Shown here piece after piece: positions 34,002 to 42,748 of a stretch of 54,288 nt of DNA (the stretch's first letter is position 1; the number at the start of each line of letters is the position of its first letter). The notes beneath the pieces are model-generated. The model was given only the letters and a program-made list of their open reading frames with translations, searched no databases and was not told the origin of the DNA. The DNA is taken from the NCBI RefSeq assembly GCF_022767005.1, contig NZ_JALEOV010000045.1, positions 1-54,288 on the forward strand, read 5' to 3'. A program made the translations under genes and the position numbers. Origin of the DNA: Peptoniphilus sp. Lineage in GTDB: Bacteria > Bacillota > Clostridia > Tissierellales > Peptoniphilaceae.

Positions 34002-34247
34002 TCCTACTTCTCCTTTCACAAAAAGCCACTTAAGTATAATTTATTTTAATTTAAAATTTTTACTATAATGATTTAATGAAAAATAATTATCACACTTTGC
34101 AAAGCAAATTTCAATATGAATCTGCATAAAAATTTGATTTTTATTGTAAAAATATTAAACATTTCTTAACATTTGCTACATTCTATTATAACCTAATTTG
34201 TGATTTTATTGTGAATTATTTATATGAGAATTTTTTAAATTTTTGCA

Positions 34248-34277
34248 ATAAAAAAAGATAGGCTTAAACCTATCTTT
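34248..34277 (-). terminator. Terminator of the ferredoxin gene
   Basis: Minus strand AAAGATAGG and CCTATCTTT form a 9-bp stem with a 6-nt loop, followed by seven T. It lies 12 nt after the stop. Confidence 0.9.
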
Positions 34278-34288
34278 CCTTTAAACTA

Positions 34289-34459
34289 TTAGTCTTCAGG
34301 ATTTGGAGCACCAACTGGGCAAACAGCTGCACAGCTACCACAATCGATACATTGAGCTTCATCAATTGTGTAAATATCTCCTTCAGAAATACATCCAACT
34401 GGACATTCTGATTGACATGCACCACAAGCGATGCAAGAATCGTTAATTACATATGCCAT
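34289..34459 (-). CDS. 2[4Fe-4S] clostridial-type ferredoxin
   Basis: A 56-residue low-potential electron carrier. Two classic CxxCxxCxxxCP motifs are visible: CIACGACQSECP (starting C9) and CIDCGSCAAVCP; one additional Cys follows the first motif. Such ferredoxins accept electrons from 2-oxoacid oxidoreductases and donate to Rnf and to dehydratase activases; both kinds of partner are encoded in this window. Start at 34459 with GGAGGT 8 nt upstream; an ATG 15 nt further upstream overlaps that site. Single-gene unit with its own promoter and terminator. Confidence 0.97.
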   Translation of the reverse strand: MAYVINDSCIACGACQSECPVGCISEGDIYTIDEAQCIDCGSCAAVCPVGAPNPED

Positions 34460-34477
34460 TTTATTTACCTCCATAAA

Positions 34478-34500
34478 ATTATACCAAAATTCATGAATTT
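34478..34500 (-). promoter_or_regulatory. Ferredoxin promoter with 14-bp palindrome
   Basis: Minus strand extended -10 TGGTATAAT (TATAAT at 34478-34483) stands next to the perfect palindrome AAATTCATGAATTT (34487-34500), which lies in the spacer. Further upstream CATAAT recurs three times (34508, 34521, 34532). The palindrome could be an operator; none is known to me with this sequence. Confidence 0.5.
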
Positions 34501-34726
34501 ATATATTCATAATGTTCTGACATAATATTAACATAATAGTTTTAATTTTTCAATCATTATTGTTGTTTTTTTATGATATAACTTTTATTATTTAATTGAA
34601 TTTTATAAAAAACCTCTAATTTTTGAGCTTTATTGGCATTTATTTTAATAAAAAATATTTTAAAAATAATTTTTAATTTTTCTAACTATTTATTAAAACT
34701 AATAATCCATAGCATTTTACTATGTT

Positions 34727-36781
34727 TTATTCTCCCCTAAAAACTCTTAGAGAATTTAAGATGCAAATAAGCGCAACTCCAACATCTGCGAAAACTGCAA
34801 GAGGCATGGATACAAATCCAATTGCACCAAAGACTAGCACAACGACCTTTAAAAATAAGGCTATAAAAATATTTTGGTAGGCAATACTTTTTACTTTCTT
34901 TGCAATGTCAATTGCTCTTACAACAGATGAAATGTCATTTTTCAATAAAACTATATCTGAGGTTTCAATTGCGATGTCAGAGCCACTTCCCATACTAATG
35001 CCAAGATAAGCACTTGCAAGTGAAGGCGCATCATTAGTTCCATCGCCGACAAAGGCAATTTTTGTATTTTTTTCTATTTCCTTTATTTCTCTAACTTTCT
35101 CATCTGGAAGAAGTGAGCCTCTGTAATAATCTATTCCAACTTCATTTGCAATTTTCTTTACAACATTCTCTTTGTCTCCAGAAAACATATAAGTCTTTAC
35201 GCCTCTACTATGAAGTTTATTTACGCTTTCTTTAACACCCTCTTTTATCTCGTCCTTTAACTTAATAATTCCCAAAATTTCATTTTTATCTGCCACATAT
35301 ACATCCACATAATTTGAATCAGATTTATTATTAAGTTTTAAATTATAATCTTCCATTAACTTTTTATTTCCAACGAGATAATTTTTACCCTTTAGTTCAA
35401 ACTCAATTCCCTTTCCGCCAATATTGTTTAAATGCTCAGGAATTTGTTTGCTTTTAAAACTTTTAACTATCGCCTTTCCAATTGGGTGAGTTGAATACAT
35501 TTCACCAATTGATGCAATTTCTAAAATCTCATCTCTTGATGCCTTTATTTCTTCAACTTCAGCAACTGTAAATTCGCCCTTAGTAACAGTTCCCGTTTTA
35601 TCAAAGGCAACTCCTTCTATATCTGTCAAAGCTTCAATAGAATTTCCTCCTTTAACAAAAATTGATTTTCTTGATAATGAACCAATTCCCGCAAAAATAG
35701 TAAGTGGAACAGAAATTGCGAGAGCACAAGGACAAGAAATTACTAAAAATATTGCAGCCCTATAAATTGATTCTTTAAAAGAAAGATCACTTGCAAAGTT
35801 TAAAACTAGGAAAAGTAAAACTGCAAGTCCAATAACTATTGGAGTGTAAATTTTTGCAAATCTTGTAATAAATTTTTCAACTTTTGCCTTGTTTGTGCTT
35901 GCATTTTTAACCATGTCAATAATTTTTGCAATAGTTCCCTCTTTATATTCCTTTGTAACTTCCACTTCTAAAGATGAATCTAAGTTTACAAAACCAGAAG
36001 TGATTTCATCGCCAACTCCTAGAGAAATTGGTGCAAATTCTCCAGAAATATTTGAAGTGTCCACATTTGAAGCTCCTTTGATTATTTTTCCATCTAGTGG
36101 AACTTTTTCTCCAGGCATAATTACAACGACTTCTCCAACAGAAACTTCAGTTGGATCAACTTTTACAATTTCTCCAGATTTTTTTACATTTGCAAACTCT
36201 GGTTTTAATTTTAGGGCTTCTTTAATAGAATTTTTGGAGCTGTCCACTGCTTTGTCTTGGATAATTTCTCCAACAGTGTAAAATAACATTACGGCAACAG
36301 CTTCTGCATATTCACCGGAAATTATGGCCGCAATAGACGCAATAGTCATTAGAAATTTTTCATCCATAAAATTACCCGTTGCGATTTTAGAAACCGAAGC
36401 CTTAACAACATCATAACCTATTATTGCATACAAAATAATATAGGCTATAAAATTGACTTTTTCATTAAGTTTTAAGTAATGTAATATTATTAACCCTACA
36501 AAAACGAAAATACATTTGTATATAGGAAACTTTTCTTCATCTTCTTCCATATCTTCATTTAAATCTTCAGTAACAGTTACACCATCTTCTATGGAGTCAA
36601 CCACATCTTGAATTTTAATCTTTAAATCAAAAGGATCTGCTTCCGAATCAAAAACAAGTTCATCTTTTAAAAAATCATAATTAAGATTTTTCATATCTGG
36701 CATTTTTTTAAGTTTATCTTCGATCTTCCCTGCACAATTTGCACAAGTAAGACCCTTTAAATGAAATATATATTTGCTCAT
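34727..36781 (-). CDS. P1B-2-type heavy-metal ATPase (Zn/Cd/Pb exporter)
   Basis: A 684-residue metal efflux pump. The N-terminus has one HMA domain with GLTCANCAGKIEDKL, followed by an acidic linker (EDLNEDMEEDEEK). The ATPase has the intramembrane metal motif CPCALAI, the phosphorylation site FDKTGTVTKG, the HP motif in STHPIGKA and the hinge GDGTNDAPSLA. Helix 7 carries NIFIALFLKVVVLV and helix 8 PLAVFADVGVALICILNSLR; this Lys and Asp pair is the mark of Zn/Cd (P1B-2) pumps rather than Cu pumps. Start at 36781 with GAGGGAG. It has its own strong promoter; no metalloregulator gene is adjacent. Confidence 0.93.
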   Translation of the reverse strand: MSKYIFHLKGLTCANCAGKIEDKLKKMPDMKNLNYDFLKDELVFDSEADPFDLKIKIQDVVDSIEDGVTVTEDLNEDMEEDEEKFPIYKCIFVFVGLIILHYLKLNEKVNFIAYIILYAIIGYDVVKASVSKIATGNFMDEKFLMTIASIAAIISGEYAEAVAVMLFYTVGEIIQDKAVDSSKNSIKEALKLKPEFANVKKSGEIVKVDPTEVSVGEVVVIMPGEKVPLDGKIIKGASNVDTSNISGEFAPISLGVGDEITSGFVNLDSSLEVEVTKEYKEGTIAKIIDMVKNASTNKAKVEKFITRFAKIYTPIVIGLAVLLFLVLNFASDLSFKESIYRAAIFLVISCPCALAISVPLTIFAGIGSLSRKSIFVKGGNSIEALTDIEGVAFDKTGTVTKGEFTVAEVEEIKASRDEILEIASIGEMYSTHPIGKAIVKSFKSKQIPEHLNNIGGKGIEFELKGKNYLVGNKKLMEDYNLKLNNKSDSNYVDVYVADKNEILGIIKLKDEIKEGVKESVNKLHSRGVKTYMFSGDKENVVKKIANEVGIDYYRGSLLPDEKVREIKEIEKNTKIAFVGDGTNDAPSLASAYLGISMGSGSDIAIETSDIVLLKNDISSVVRAIDIAKKVKSIAYQNIFIALFLKVVVLVFGAIGFVSMPLAVFADVGVALICILNSLRVFRGE

Positions 36782-36828
36782 AATTCTCCCTCTACGCAAA
36801 TTATCATTCGATATTTGTTCATACATTC

Positions 36829-36856
36829 ATTATAAAATAATTATTATTTATGTCAA
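36829..36856 (-). promoter_or_regulatory. Promoter of the metal ATPase gene, with ArsR/SmtB-like operator half site
   Basis: Minus strand -35 TTGACA (36851-36856), 16 bp, -10 TATAAT (36829-36834). Just downstream, TATGAACAAATAT (about 36807-36820) matches one half of CadC/CzrA-type operators well, with a less good second half. Zinc- or cadmium-responsive repression by an ArsR-family protein encoded elsewhere is an inference. Confidence 0.7.
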
Positions 36857-36945
36857 TACTTTATTTACTTTATTTTTTAATTTATGAGCTAATAATTTAG
36901 CAAAGGAAGCCTATAAAAACTTTTTAAATTTATTGTAAAAAATAG

Positions 36946-36974
36946 TTGACAAAAATCAACTAGTCCGTTAGAAT
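36946..36974 (+). promoter_or_regulatory. Promoter of the tRNA cluster
   Basis: Plus strand perfect -35 TTGACA (36946-36951), 17 bp, -10 TAGAAT (36969-36974), about 37 nt before the mature tRNA-Ser. One promoter and one terminator enclose three tRNAs. Confidence 0.8.
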
Positions 36975-37010
36975 AGATAAAGTAAGTTGCTAAAGAGTGA
37001 GCTTCAATTT

Positions 37011-37102
37011 GGAGAAATACTCAAGTGGCTGAAGAGGCTCCCCTGCTAAGGGAGTAGGTCCCGATTAGGGTCGCGAGGGTTCAAATCCCTCTTTCTCCGC
37101 CA
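37011..37102 (+). tRNA. tRNA-Ser (GCU anticodon)
   Basis: A 92-nt class II tRNA: acceptor GGAGAAA/TTTCTCC, anticodon loop CTGCTAA with GCT at 37045-37047, a long variable arm, T-loop GGTTCAAATCC, encoded CCA. It decodes AGC/AGU serine codons. Confidence 0.96.
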
Positions 37103-37109
37103 ATGGTGA

Positions 37110-37186
37110 GGGCCTTTAGCTCAGTTGGTTAGAGCGCCCGGCTCATAACCGGTAGGTCCCGGGTTCAAGTCCCTGAAGGCCCACCA
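37110..37186 (+). tRNA. tRNA with CAU anticodon (elongator Met or Ile2)
   Basis: A 77-nt tRNA: acceptor GGGCCTT/AAGGCCC, D-arm AGCTCAGTTGGTTAGAGC, anticodon loop CTCATAA with CAT at 37144-37146, T-loop GGTTCAAGTCC, encoded CCA. It is not an initiator, because the 1-72 pair is formed. Whether it is elongator Met or TilS-modified Ile2 cannot be settled by the anticodon alone; many Firmicute Ile2 tRNAs share the CTCATAA loop. Confidence 0.9.
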
Positions 37187-37192
37187 TTACTT

Positions 37193-37268
<76 letters not shown>

Positions 37269-37269
37269 C

Positions 37270-37302
37270 AAAAAGTACCAATTTTGTTGGTACTTTTTTT
37301 TG
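37270..37302 (+). terminator. Terminator of the tRNA cluster
   Basis: AAAAGTACCAA and TTGGTACTTTT form an 11-bp stem with a 5-nt loop followed by a long T run, 2 nt after the tRNA-Phe CCA. Confidence 0.92.
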
Positions 37303-37426
37303 TATCTTTTTAATTTTACTCAAAATCCCTCTATCTTTTTTTCAGCCAAAAATTGTAGTCTTCCTCATAATAGCACTATTTCCCTAACATTATACAGAAA
37401 TATGTAAAAATATTATTAAGATGTTT

Positions 37427-37951
37427 TTAAGCCATTTTAATGTGGCAAGACTCCAATACATCTATTGCCGATTTTTTCTTTTCATCTGTAAGCCCTTCGG
37501 TCAAATCTTTGTAAAGATAAATATTTTTTTCTGGCAAAAATCCTTTTACAAGTAAAATATTTGAAACTACGCAAATATCTGCGACAAGTCCCAAGAAATA
37601 AATATTGTCTATTCCCTCTTTACTATCTAATTGTTTTAAATATTCTCCAAGTTCAACTGATGCAAAAGTATTTTTTTCAAACTTTTTTGCTTCCTTAAAA
37701 TCCTTTGTTTTCCTTAGTTTTTCTGCAATTTCATGACCCCAAGTACCCTTTATACAGTGTTCTATTGGCAGATTTCTTCCCTCATTAGTCTCGAGATAAT
37801 TTTCATAATGTGTATCCAATGTATAAATTACTTTTCCCTTAAACTCATTTACCTTGTCCACAACTCTATCCAAAAGTTTTTCTGTGTCTTTTCCCTTTAG
37901 CGAACCGCTTATAAAATCATTCTGCATATCTATTACTACTAATACGTCCAT
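37427..37951 (-). CDS. Nicotinamidase-like cysteine hydrolase
   Basis: An isochorismatase-superfamily amidohydrolase of 174 residues. The triad is visible: D8 in VVIDMQNDF, K93 in FEKNTFASVELG, C127 in VADICVVSN. Metal-ligand positions LDTHYENY and EHCIKGTWGHE match nicotinamidases (PncA) better than isochorismatases, suggesting conversion of nicotinamide to nicotinate for NAD salvage. Start at 37951 with AAGGAGTG upstream; an in-frame extension of 18 residues lacks family similarity. It is divergent from sfsA. Substrate call is moderate. Confidence 0.85.
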   Translation of the reverse strand: MDVLVVIDMQNDFISGSLKGKDTEKLLDRVVDKVNEFKGKVIYTLDTHYENYLETNEGRNLPIEHCIKGTWGHEIAEKLRKTKDFKEAKKFEKNTFASVELGEYLKQLDSKEGIDNIYFLGLVADICVVSNILLVKGFLPEKNIYLYKDLTEGLTDEKKKSAIDVLESCHIKMA

Positions 37952-37984
37952 TTTCTCACTCCTTTTCAATATAATACAACAAGT

Positions 37985-38013
37985 TTTACATAATTTAAAG
38001 TTCACTGTATAAT
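37985..38013 (+). promoter_or_regulatory. Promoter of sfsA
   Basis: Plus strand -35 TTTACA (37985-37990), 17 bp, -10 TATAAT (38008-38013) with a TG just before. The ATG follows 15 nt later behind GGGGTGA. Confidence 0.75.
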
Positions 38014-38028
38014 ATTTTGGGGTGAATT

Positions 38029-38745
38029 ATGAAATACAACAGTGTTTTAAAAGCAGAATTTTTATATAGAAAAAATAGATTTATAGCGATTTGCAAAAAG
38101 GGTTTTAAGCTTTTGACAGTTTATGTTCCCAATACTGGCAGATGTAAGGAACTTCTAAAAGAAGGTACAACAGTTTTTTTAACTTACAACGACAATCCCA
38201 ATAGAAAAACTTCTTACACGCTTGTAGCTGTAATAAAAGGCGATAAAATTATAAATATTGACTCACAAGCTCCCAATGAAATTGTCTACGAAGCATTTAA
38301 TAAAAATAAAATTGATCTTGGTTTTAAATATGGCATAATAAAGCGGGAATACACTCACGGGGACTCTCGATTCGATTTTTATTTAGAAGGCGAAAATAAA
38401 AAGGCTCTTTTAGAAGTTAAGGGGGTTACTTTAGAAAATAATGGAATTGTCGCCTTTCCTGATGCTCCCACAAAAAGAGGATTAAAACATATCAATGGAC
38501 TTATTAGTTCTAGCGAAAAATATTTAACCTATATTTTATTTGTTATTCAAATGAAAGATGTAAAATTTTTTACACCAAATTACGTTACAGATAAGAATTT
38601 TTCAATGGGTTTATTAAAAGCAAGAAACGCTGGAGTAAAAACCCTAGCTTATGACTCAATTGTAACAAGAAATTCAATAGAAATTTCAGAAAAAGTACCC
38701 GTTATTTTGGAGGAAACATGGAATTTAGACTTGCAAAGGAATTAG
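38029..38745 (+). CDS. sfsA: SfsA family DNA/RNA nuclease-like protein
   Basis: A 238-residue protein of the SfsA family: NTGRCKELLKEG (OB-fold binding loop), RFDFYLEG, ALLEVKGVTLENNGIVAFPDAPTKRG and KHINGL; the D-ExK arrangement is a restriction-endonuclease-like active site. In E. coli SfsA was named for sugar fermentation stimulation, but nuclease activity and DNA binding are shown. Length is normal. GGGGTGA precedes the ATG. It overlaps the next gene by 28 nt. Confidence 0.95.
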   Translation: MKYNSVLKAEFLYRKNRFIAICKKGFKLLTVYVPNTGRCKELLKEGTTVFLTYNDNPNRKTSYTLVAVIKGDKIINIDSQAPNEIVYEAFNKNKIDLGFKYGIIKREYTHGDSRFDFYLEGENKKALLEVKGVTLENNGIVAFPDAPTKRGLKHINGLISSSEKYLTYILFVIQMKDVKFFTPNYVTDKNFSMGLLKARNAGVKTLAYDSIVTRNSIEISEKVPVILEETWNLDLQRN

Positions 38746-39221
38746 ATAGAAAAGAAATTGAAAAAATTTACAATGACGGTTCAGAAAAATTAAAGTCCCT
38801 TGGCATAAATCAGTGGCAAGGAAAAGAAAAACCAAATCTAAATGAATTTCCTGATCTTGATAAAAATAAAATTATTTACGTTCTAGAAGATTGTGGAAAA
38901 GTTGTTTCCACAGTTATAATTTACGATTATGACATAGATTACGAAAAAAATTTAAAAGCCACTTGGAAAAGTCCAAAACCCTATGTAGCACTCCACAGAA
39001 TAGCTACTCTTGCAGATGCAAGAAAAAAGGGTTATGGCAAAAAAATTATTGAGTTTTCAGAACATTTTGCAAAGGAAAATAATTTTAAATCAGTGCGCAT
39101 TGATACACATAGGGAAAATAAATCTATGCAAAATCTTTTAACTTCTCTTGAATATAAATATGTTGGATTGGTATACCTTGGCGGAACAAGTGAAAGATTT
39201 GCCTATGAAAAAATTTTGTGA
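38718..39221 (+). CDS. GNAT family N-acetyltransferase
   Basis: A 167-residue acetyltransferase. The N-terminal RLAKELDRKEIEKIYNDG matches GNATs, and LHRIATLADARKKGYGKKIIEFSEHFA carries the acetyl-CoA loop (RKKGYG). The C-terminus RIDTHRENKSMQNLLTSLEYKYVG is a motif of uncharacterised GNATs. Substrate unknown. It begins 28 nt inside sfsA with GGAGG upstream, so it is co-translated with it. Confidence 0.88.
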   Translation: MEFRLAKELDRKEIEKIYNDGSEKLKSLGINQWQGKEKPNLNEFPDLDKNKIIYVLEDCGKVVSTVIIYDYDIDYEKNLKATWKSPKPYVALHRIATLADARKKGYGKKIIEFSEHFAKENNFKSVRIDTHRENKSMQNLLTSLEYKYVGLVYLGGTSERFAYEKIL

Positions 39222-39405
39222 GATATTTATTTTGAAAAAATGAAAGATTTATGAAATTTATAAAAGATTTTTTTATGGATTTCCTAAAGTTTTGCAAGGC
39301 GCAAATTGAATAATATCTTTATAATACCTGCTAAAGCAAAAACATTGCTACTCTTTATGTTTTTAAGCTAAATTATATTTTTTAAGAAAATAATACTTTA
39401 AATTA

Positions 39406-39457
39406 AAAAGACCACATTTACTTAGAAAAATTCTTTGTAAAAAGTGGCCTTTATTTT
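39406..39457. terminator. Bidirectional terminator between the GNAT gene and mgtE
   Basis: An imperfect hairpin: AAAGACCACATTTAC pairs with GTAAAAAGTGGCCTTT, one mismatch and a bulge, with T runs on both strands. It overlaps the 3' end of mgtE's stop region. Confidence 0.65.
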
Positions 39458-40795
39458 TTATATTAAAAGTGGCAAGAATATTGTTGCGAGACCTAAGAAA
39501 ATAAAAAATCCACAGGTATCTGTAAAGGTTGTAAGAAAAATAGATGATGCAATTGCTGGATCAATTTTTATTTTGTCTAAAATTAGTGGAATTAAAAATC
39601 CCATAGAACAAGCAATTATCATATTTAAAATCATGGCGAAAAATAAAATAAATCCTAAATAAATATTGTGATGCCAAAATACAAACACTGCAGCTGCCAA
39701 AATTCCTATAATAGCACCTTCAAAGAGCCCCAAAAATATTTCTTTAAATATTAATTTATAATCTTCTTTTAGTGACAATTCTCCCCTTGCAAGAGATGTA
39801 ATTATAATTGATAGAGTTTGAGAGCCAGCATTTCCACCCATACCAGTTACTATTGGCATAGCTGCTGATAATACTACAACTTGTGAAATTGTTGATTCAA
39901 ATCCTTTTACGACAGATGATGCCAAAAAAGCAGTAATTAAATTGACAATAAGCCATGGAATTCTCGACTTAAAGGATTCAAAAAGAGTGGAATCATATTC
40001 TTCATCTGCATTAACACCGTGCATCTGTAACATATCTTCGTTATGCTCTTGGTCAATAATGGCTATAATATCTTCAGATGTTATAACGCCAAGTATTGCC
40101 ATATTACTATTTACTACTGGAAGGATGTCAAGCTCGTACTTGCTAAATAAATTTGCTGCAACCTCTTGATCATCTGTACCATATACATAGAAGTCAACTT
40201 CTTCCAATAAATCTCTTAATAAAGTATCTGAATGGGAGACTAAAAGATCTCGCATAGTAACAATTCCCTTTAGTCTGTGATAATTATCTGTAACAAAAAT
40301 TTTGTCAATAATTTCTGTCTTTGGCGAAATTGAAATAATTTTCTTTACAGCCTCTACCGCAGTTAAATTTTCACGCAGTGCAATAAAATTTGTGGTCATA
40401 ATACCACCTGCAGATTCTTCATCAAAGGATAAAATCATCTTTAATGTAACTTTATCTGCACTCTTTATTGACGATAAAATTTTCTTTCTCCTAACAGTTG
40501 AAAGCACTCCCAAAAGGTCGGCGACTATTGAAGTTTCCATATGTGTAAAAATATCTATTAACTCATCATCTGTAAAAAAAGCCATAATCTTTGCACTAAA
40601 ATCTTCTTCTGATGACTCAAGAAGACTAGCCATGTTCTCATGATTAATTAAATGCACAAAAATTTTTAGTTCATTGTCTTCTAATTCACTTGCCTCTAAA
40701 GCAATATCAACAGGGTGATACTCGTCAAAGAGACTATTTATGCGTTTTTCATCTTTTATATAAATTATCTTTTTTATCTCTTCAAATAAATCCAT
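39458..40795 (-). CDS. mgtE: MgtE-type magnesium transporter
   Basis: A 445-residue Mg2+ channel/transporter: N-domain (helical, EYHPVDIALEASELED), tandem CBS domains (FDEESAGGIMTTNFIAL to GVITSEDIIAIIDQEHN), then five membrane helices with GMGGNAGSQTLSI, the signature of the pore. In the family the N and CBS domains close the pore when Mg2+ is high. Start ATG 40795 after GCAGGTG; a GTG 9 nt upstream is also possible. It overlaps the end of the helicase gene by 14 nt, and lacks its own leader, so no M-box riboswitch is present. Confidence 0.96.
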   Translation of the reverse strand: MDLFEEIKKIIYIKDEKRINSLFDEYHPVDIALEASELEDNELKIFVHLINHENMASLLESSEEDFSAKIMAFFTDDELIDIFTHMETSIVADLLGVLSTVRRKKILSSIKSADKVTLKMILSFDEESAGGIMTTNFIALRENLTAVEAVKKIISISPKTEIIDKIFVTDNYHRLKGIVTMRDLLVSHSDTLLRDLLEEVDFYVYGTDDQEVAANLFSKYELDILPVVNSNMAILGVITSEDIIAIIDQEHNEDMLQMHGVNADEEYDSTLFESFKSRIPWLIVNLITAFLASSVVKGFESTISQVVVLSAAMPIVTGMGGNAGSQTLSIIITSLARGELSLKEDYKLIFKEIFLGLFEGAIIGILAAAVFVFWHHNIYLGFILFFAMILNMIIACSMGFLIPLILDKIKIDPAIASSIFLTTFTDTCGFFIFLGLATIFLPLLI

Positions 40796-42638
40796 TTTTT
40801 TCACCTGCTAAAGTTTCTAAGTCTGTTACAAAAGAAGAAATTTCATTTTTTCTTCCATTTGTGTAATGCGAGTACATTAAGTATAGTTCCTTCTTTGCCC
40901 TAGTCATAGCTACATAAAATAGTCTCCTTTCTTCACAAAAGAGCTCTTCATCTTCTCCTATTGTGTCAATACTCGCAGTAGATGGCAATGTACCCTCATA
41001 TAAGTCTACAACAAAAACTCGAGAAAATTCAAGACCTTTGGCAGAATGAATAGTAGAAAAAGTTAATTTTGCATTGTCATTTCTCGATTTTAAAAGATCG
41101 TATTCTAACTCCTTTAGTCTACCAATAAAAAGATCCAGCGTCTTTGTACTTTTAGCTATTAACTTTAAATAGTAAAGGTACTCGTTTAAACTTGCCTCTG
41201 TCTCCATAAATCGCTTGGAATTTTCCTTTAAATAATTGCCATAACCCATTTCCCTATCAATATAATTTATCGCCTCGTAAACATCACTTCTCGCAATTTT
41301 TCTAAATCCAACTAATAATTTATTTATATTTTTGTGATAAAAACTTGGCAGTCCCGGATAGTCTTTTAAAATATTGAAAATATTTTTACCTCTGTTTTTC
41401 TTTAAATATTCAATATGTTTCTTAGAAATGTAACCATCTAATTTAAAGTAAAATTTTTCATATAAATCAATGTCTGATAAATCTCTAGAAAAATTTAAAA
41501 TGTCTAAAATATCCTTAGTAATAAAATGTGAGAAGAACTTTGTCTTTTTGTCCTTTATATTAAAATCATAATCCCTTCTCTCAAAATACTCTACAAGACC
41601 AATGCTAGAAAGATTATTTCTGTATAAAACTGCAATATCTCCTACACCCTTTTGAAGTTCCTTTTCAATAAACTCATATTGATCCTTAGGCTCCTTTACC
41701 TTAATAATATTAACAGGCTTGGCAAAGGGGTTTGAAGTAAAAACAGTTTTATCAAATCTTTTTTCATTTTGTGCAATAAAAATATTTGCAATATTTACAA
41801 TATTTTTTGTTGAACGAAAATTTTCCTCCATATAAAAAGTCGCAATGTCGTTATATTCTTTTTGAAGATTAAAAAGTTCTTCAGTATTTGCACCTCTAAA
41901 ACCGTAAATGGATTGATCATCGTCTGCAACTACAAATAAATTATTGTCAGGTTTTGCCAGTAATTTTAAAACTTGAAATTGACTTCTACTTGTATCCTGA
42001 CCTTCGTCAAGTTGAATAAATTTAAATCTATCTCTATATTTCTTTCTAATTGATGCATCACTTTTTAAAATTTCATAAGAAAGATTAATCATATCGTCAA
42101 AATCTATTAAATTCTTATCTTTTTTATATTTTTCATAAGTTTCATAAAACTTTACAAAATTATCTGTGTCGCATCTCTTTAACTTTGCAAAAGAATTTGG
42201 CGAAAGCATCATATTTTTGCAATAGCCAACTTCAGAAATTGCAGTTTCAATTCGCTCTTCAGTGGGATAAGTTTTATTAACATCTCTATAAATATCTCTT
42301 AAAATTTCATACTTTTTCTTCAAATTAGAATCAATTAAACTAAGAGACTTTCCAGATTTTCTTGAATAATCTCGAACAATGGAATAACAAAAAGCGTGAA
42401 TAGTAGAAAACAAAACATTTTCTCCGCCAAACATTATATTATAGCGCATCTTTATATCAATAGCTTGTGCCTTGGAAAAAGTTATCGTTAGAATATTCTT
42501 TGGATCCACACCTCTATCTATTAATCTTTTAATTCTATGTAAAATCATAGTTGTCTTTCCCGCTCCAGGAACAGCAAGGACTATTGCCGGTCCCTTAAAA
42601 TGTTCCACAGCTATTAATTGACTAGATGTTAATTTCAC
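40782..42638 (-). CDS. UvrD/PcrA-family ATP-dependent DNA helicase
   Basis: A 618-residue superfamily I 3'-5' helicase. Motifs run in order: SSQLIAVEHFKGPAIVLAVPG with Walker A GAGKT, FSTIHAFCYSI (Ib), LDEGQDTSR (II; DEGQD), DDDQSIYGFRGA (III), ENFRSTKNIVNIAN (IV), TIHSAKGLEF (V) and RRLFYVAMTRAKKELYL (VI). It is about 120 residues shorter than PcrA and lacks its C-terminal RNA-polymerase-binding tail. It is probably an accessory repair helicase, not the main PcrA. GTG start with GGAGGG. First gene of a pair with mgtE. Confidence 0.92.
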   Translation of the reverse strand: MKLTSSQLIAVEHFKGPAIVLAVPGAGKTTMILHRIKRLIDRGVDPKNILTITFSKAQAIDIKMRYNIMFGGENVLFSTIHAFCYSIVRDYSRKSGKSLSLIDSNLKKKYEILRDIYRDVNKTYPTEERIETAISEVGYCKNMMLSPNSFAKLKRCDTDNFVKFYETYEKYKKDKNLIDFDDMINLSYEILKSDASIRKKYRDRFKFIQLDEGQDTSRSQFQVLKLLAKPDNNLFVVADDDQSIYGFRGANTEELFNLQKEYNDIATFYMEENFRSTKNIVNIANIFIAQNEKRFDKTVFTSNPFAKPVNIIKVKEPKDQYEFIEKELQKGVGDIAVLYRNNLSSIGLVEYFERRDYDFNIKDKKTKFFSHFITKDILDILNFSRDLSDIDLYEKFYFKLDGYISKKHIEYLKKNRGKNIFNILKDYPGLPSFYHKNINKLLVGFRKIARSDVYEAINYIDREMGYGNYLKENSKRFMETEASLNEYLYYLKLIAKSTKTLDLFIGRLKELEYDLLKSRNDNAKLTFSTIHSAKGLEFSRVFVVDLYEGTLPSTASIDTIGEDEELFCEERRLFYVAMTRAKKELYLMYSHYTNGRKNEISSFVTDLETLAGEKNGFI

Positions 42639-42708
42639 ATTATCCCTCCTATTCTAGTGTAAACTATTTCTTAAATATTTTAAATCTATTTTTTTAACTA
42701 TGCCATTG

Positions 42709-42717
42709 TGATATAAT
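42709..42717 (+). promoter_or_regulatory. Extended -10 promoter of the 42749 gene
   Basis: Plus strand TGATATAAT (TATAAT at 42712-42717), 32 nt before the ATG, with GGGGG between. -35 not clear. Confidence 0.55.
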
Positions 42718-42748
42718 TTATATATAAACAGGTTTAGGGGGTATTACT

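Noticed and set aside
34020..34247. Long AT-rich region before the giant activase considered for a leader RNA
   Set aside because: No stable stem with GC content, no known riboswitch core and no clear promoter could be identified.
39222..39405. Intergenic stretch after the GNAT gene considered for a small RNA
   Set aside because: No promoter plus terminator pair encloses it other than the shared hairpin at 39406-39457, and no conserved-looking structure stands out.
40796..42748. M-box or other Mg riboswitch for mgtE
   Set aside because: mgtE starts inside the helicase gene and has no leader; the region before the helicase is only about 110 nt and shows no M-box features.
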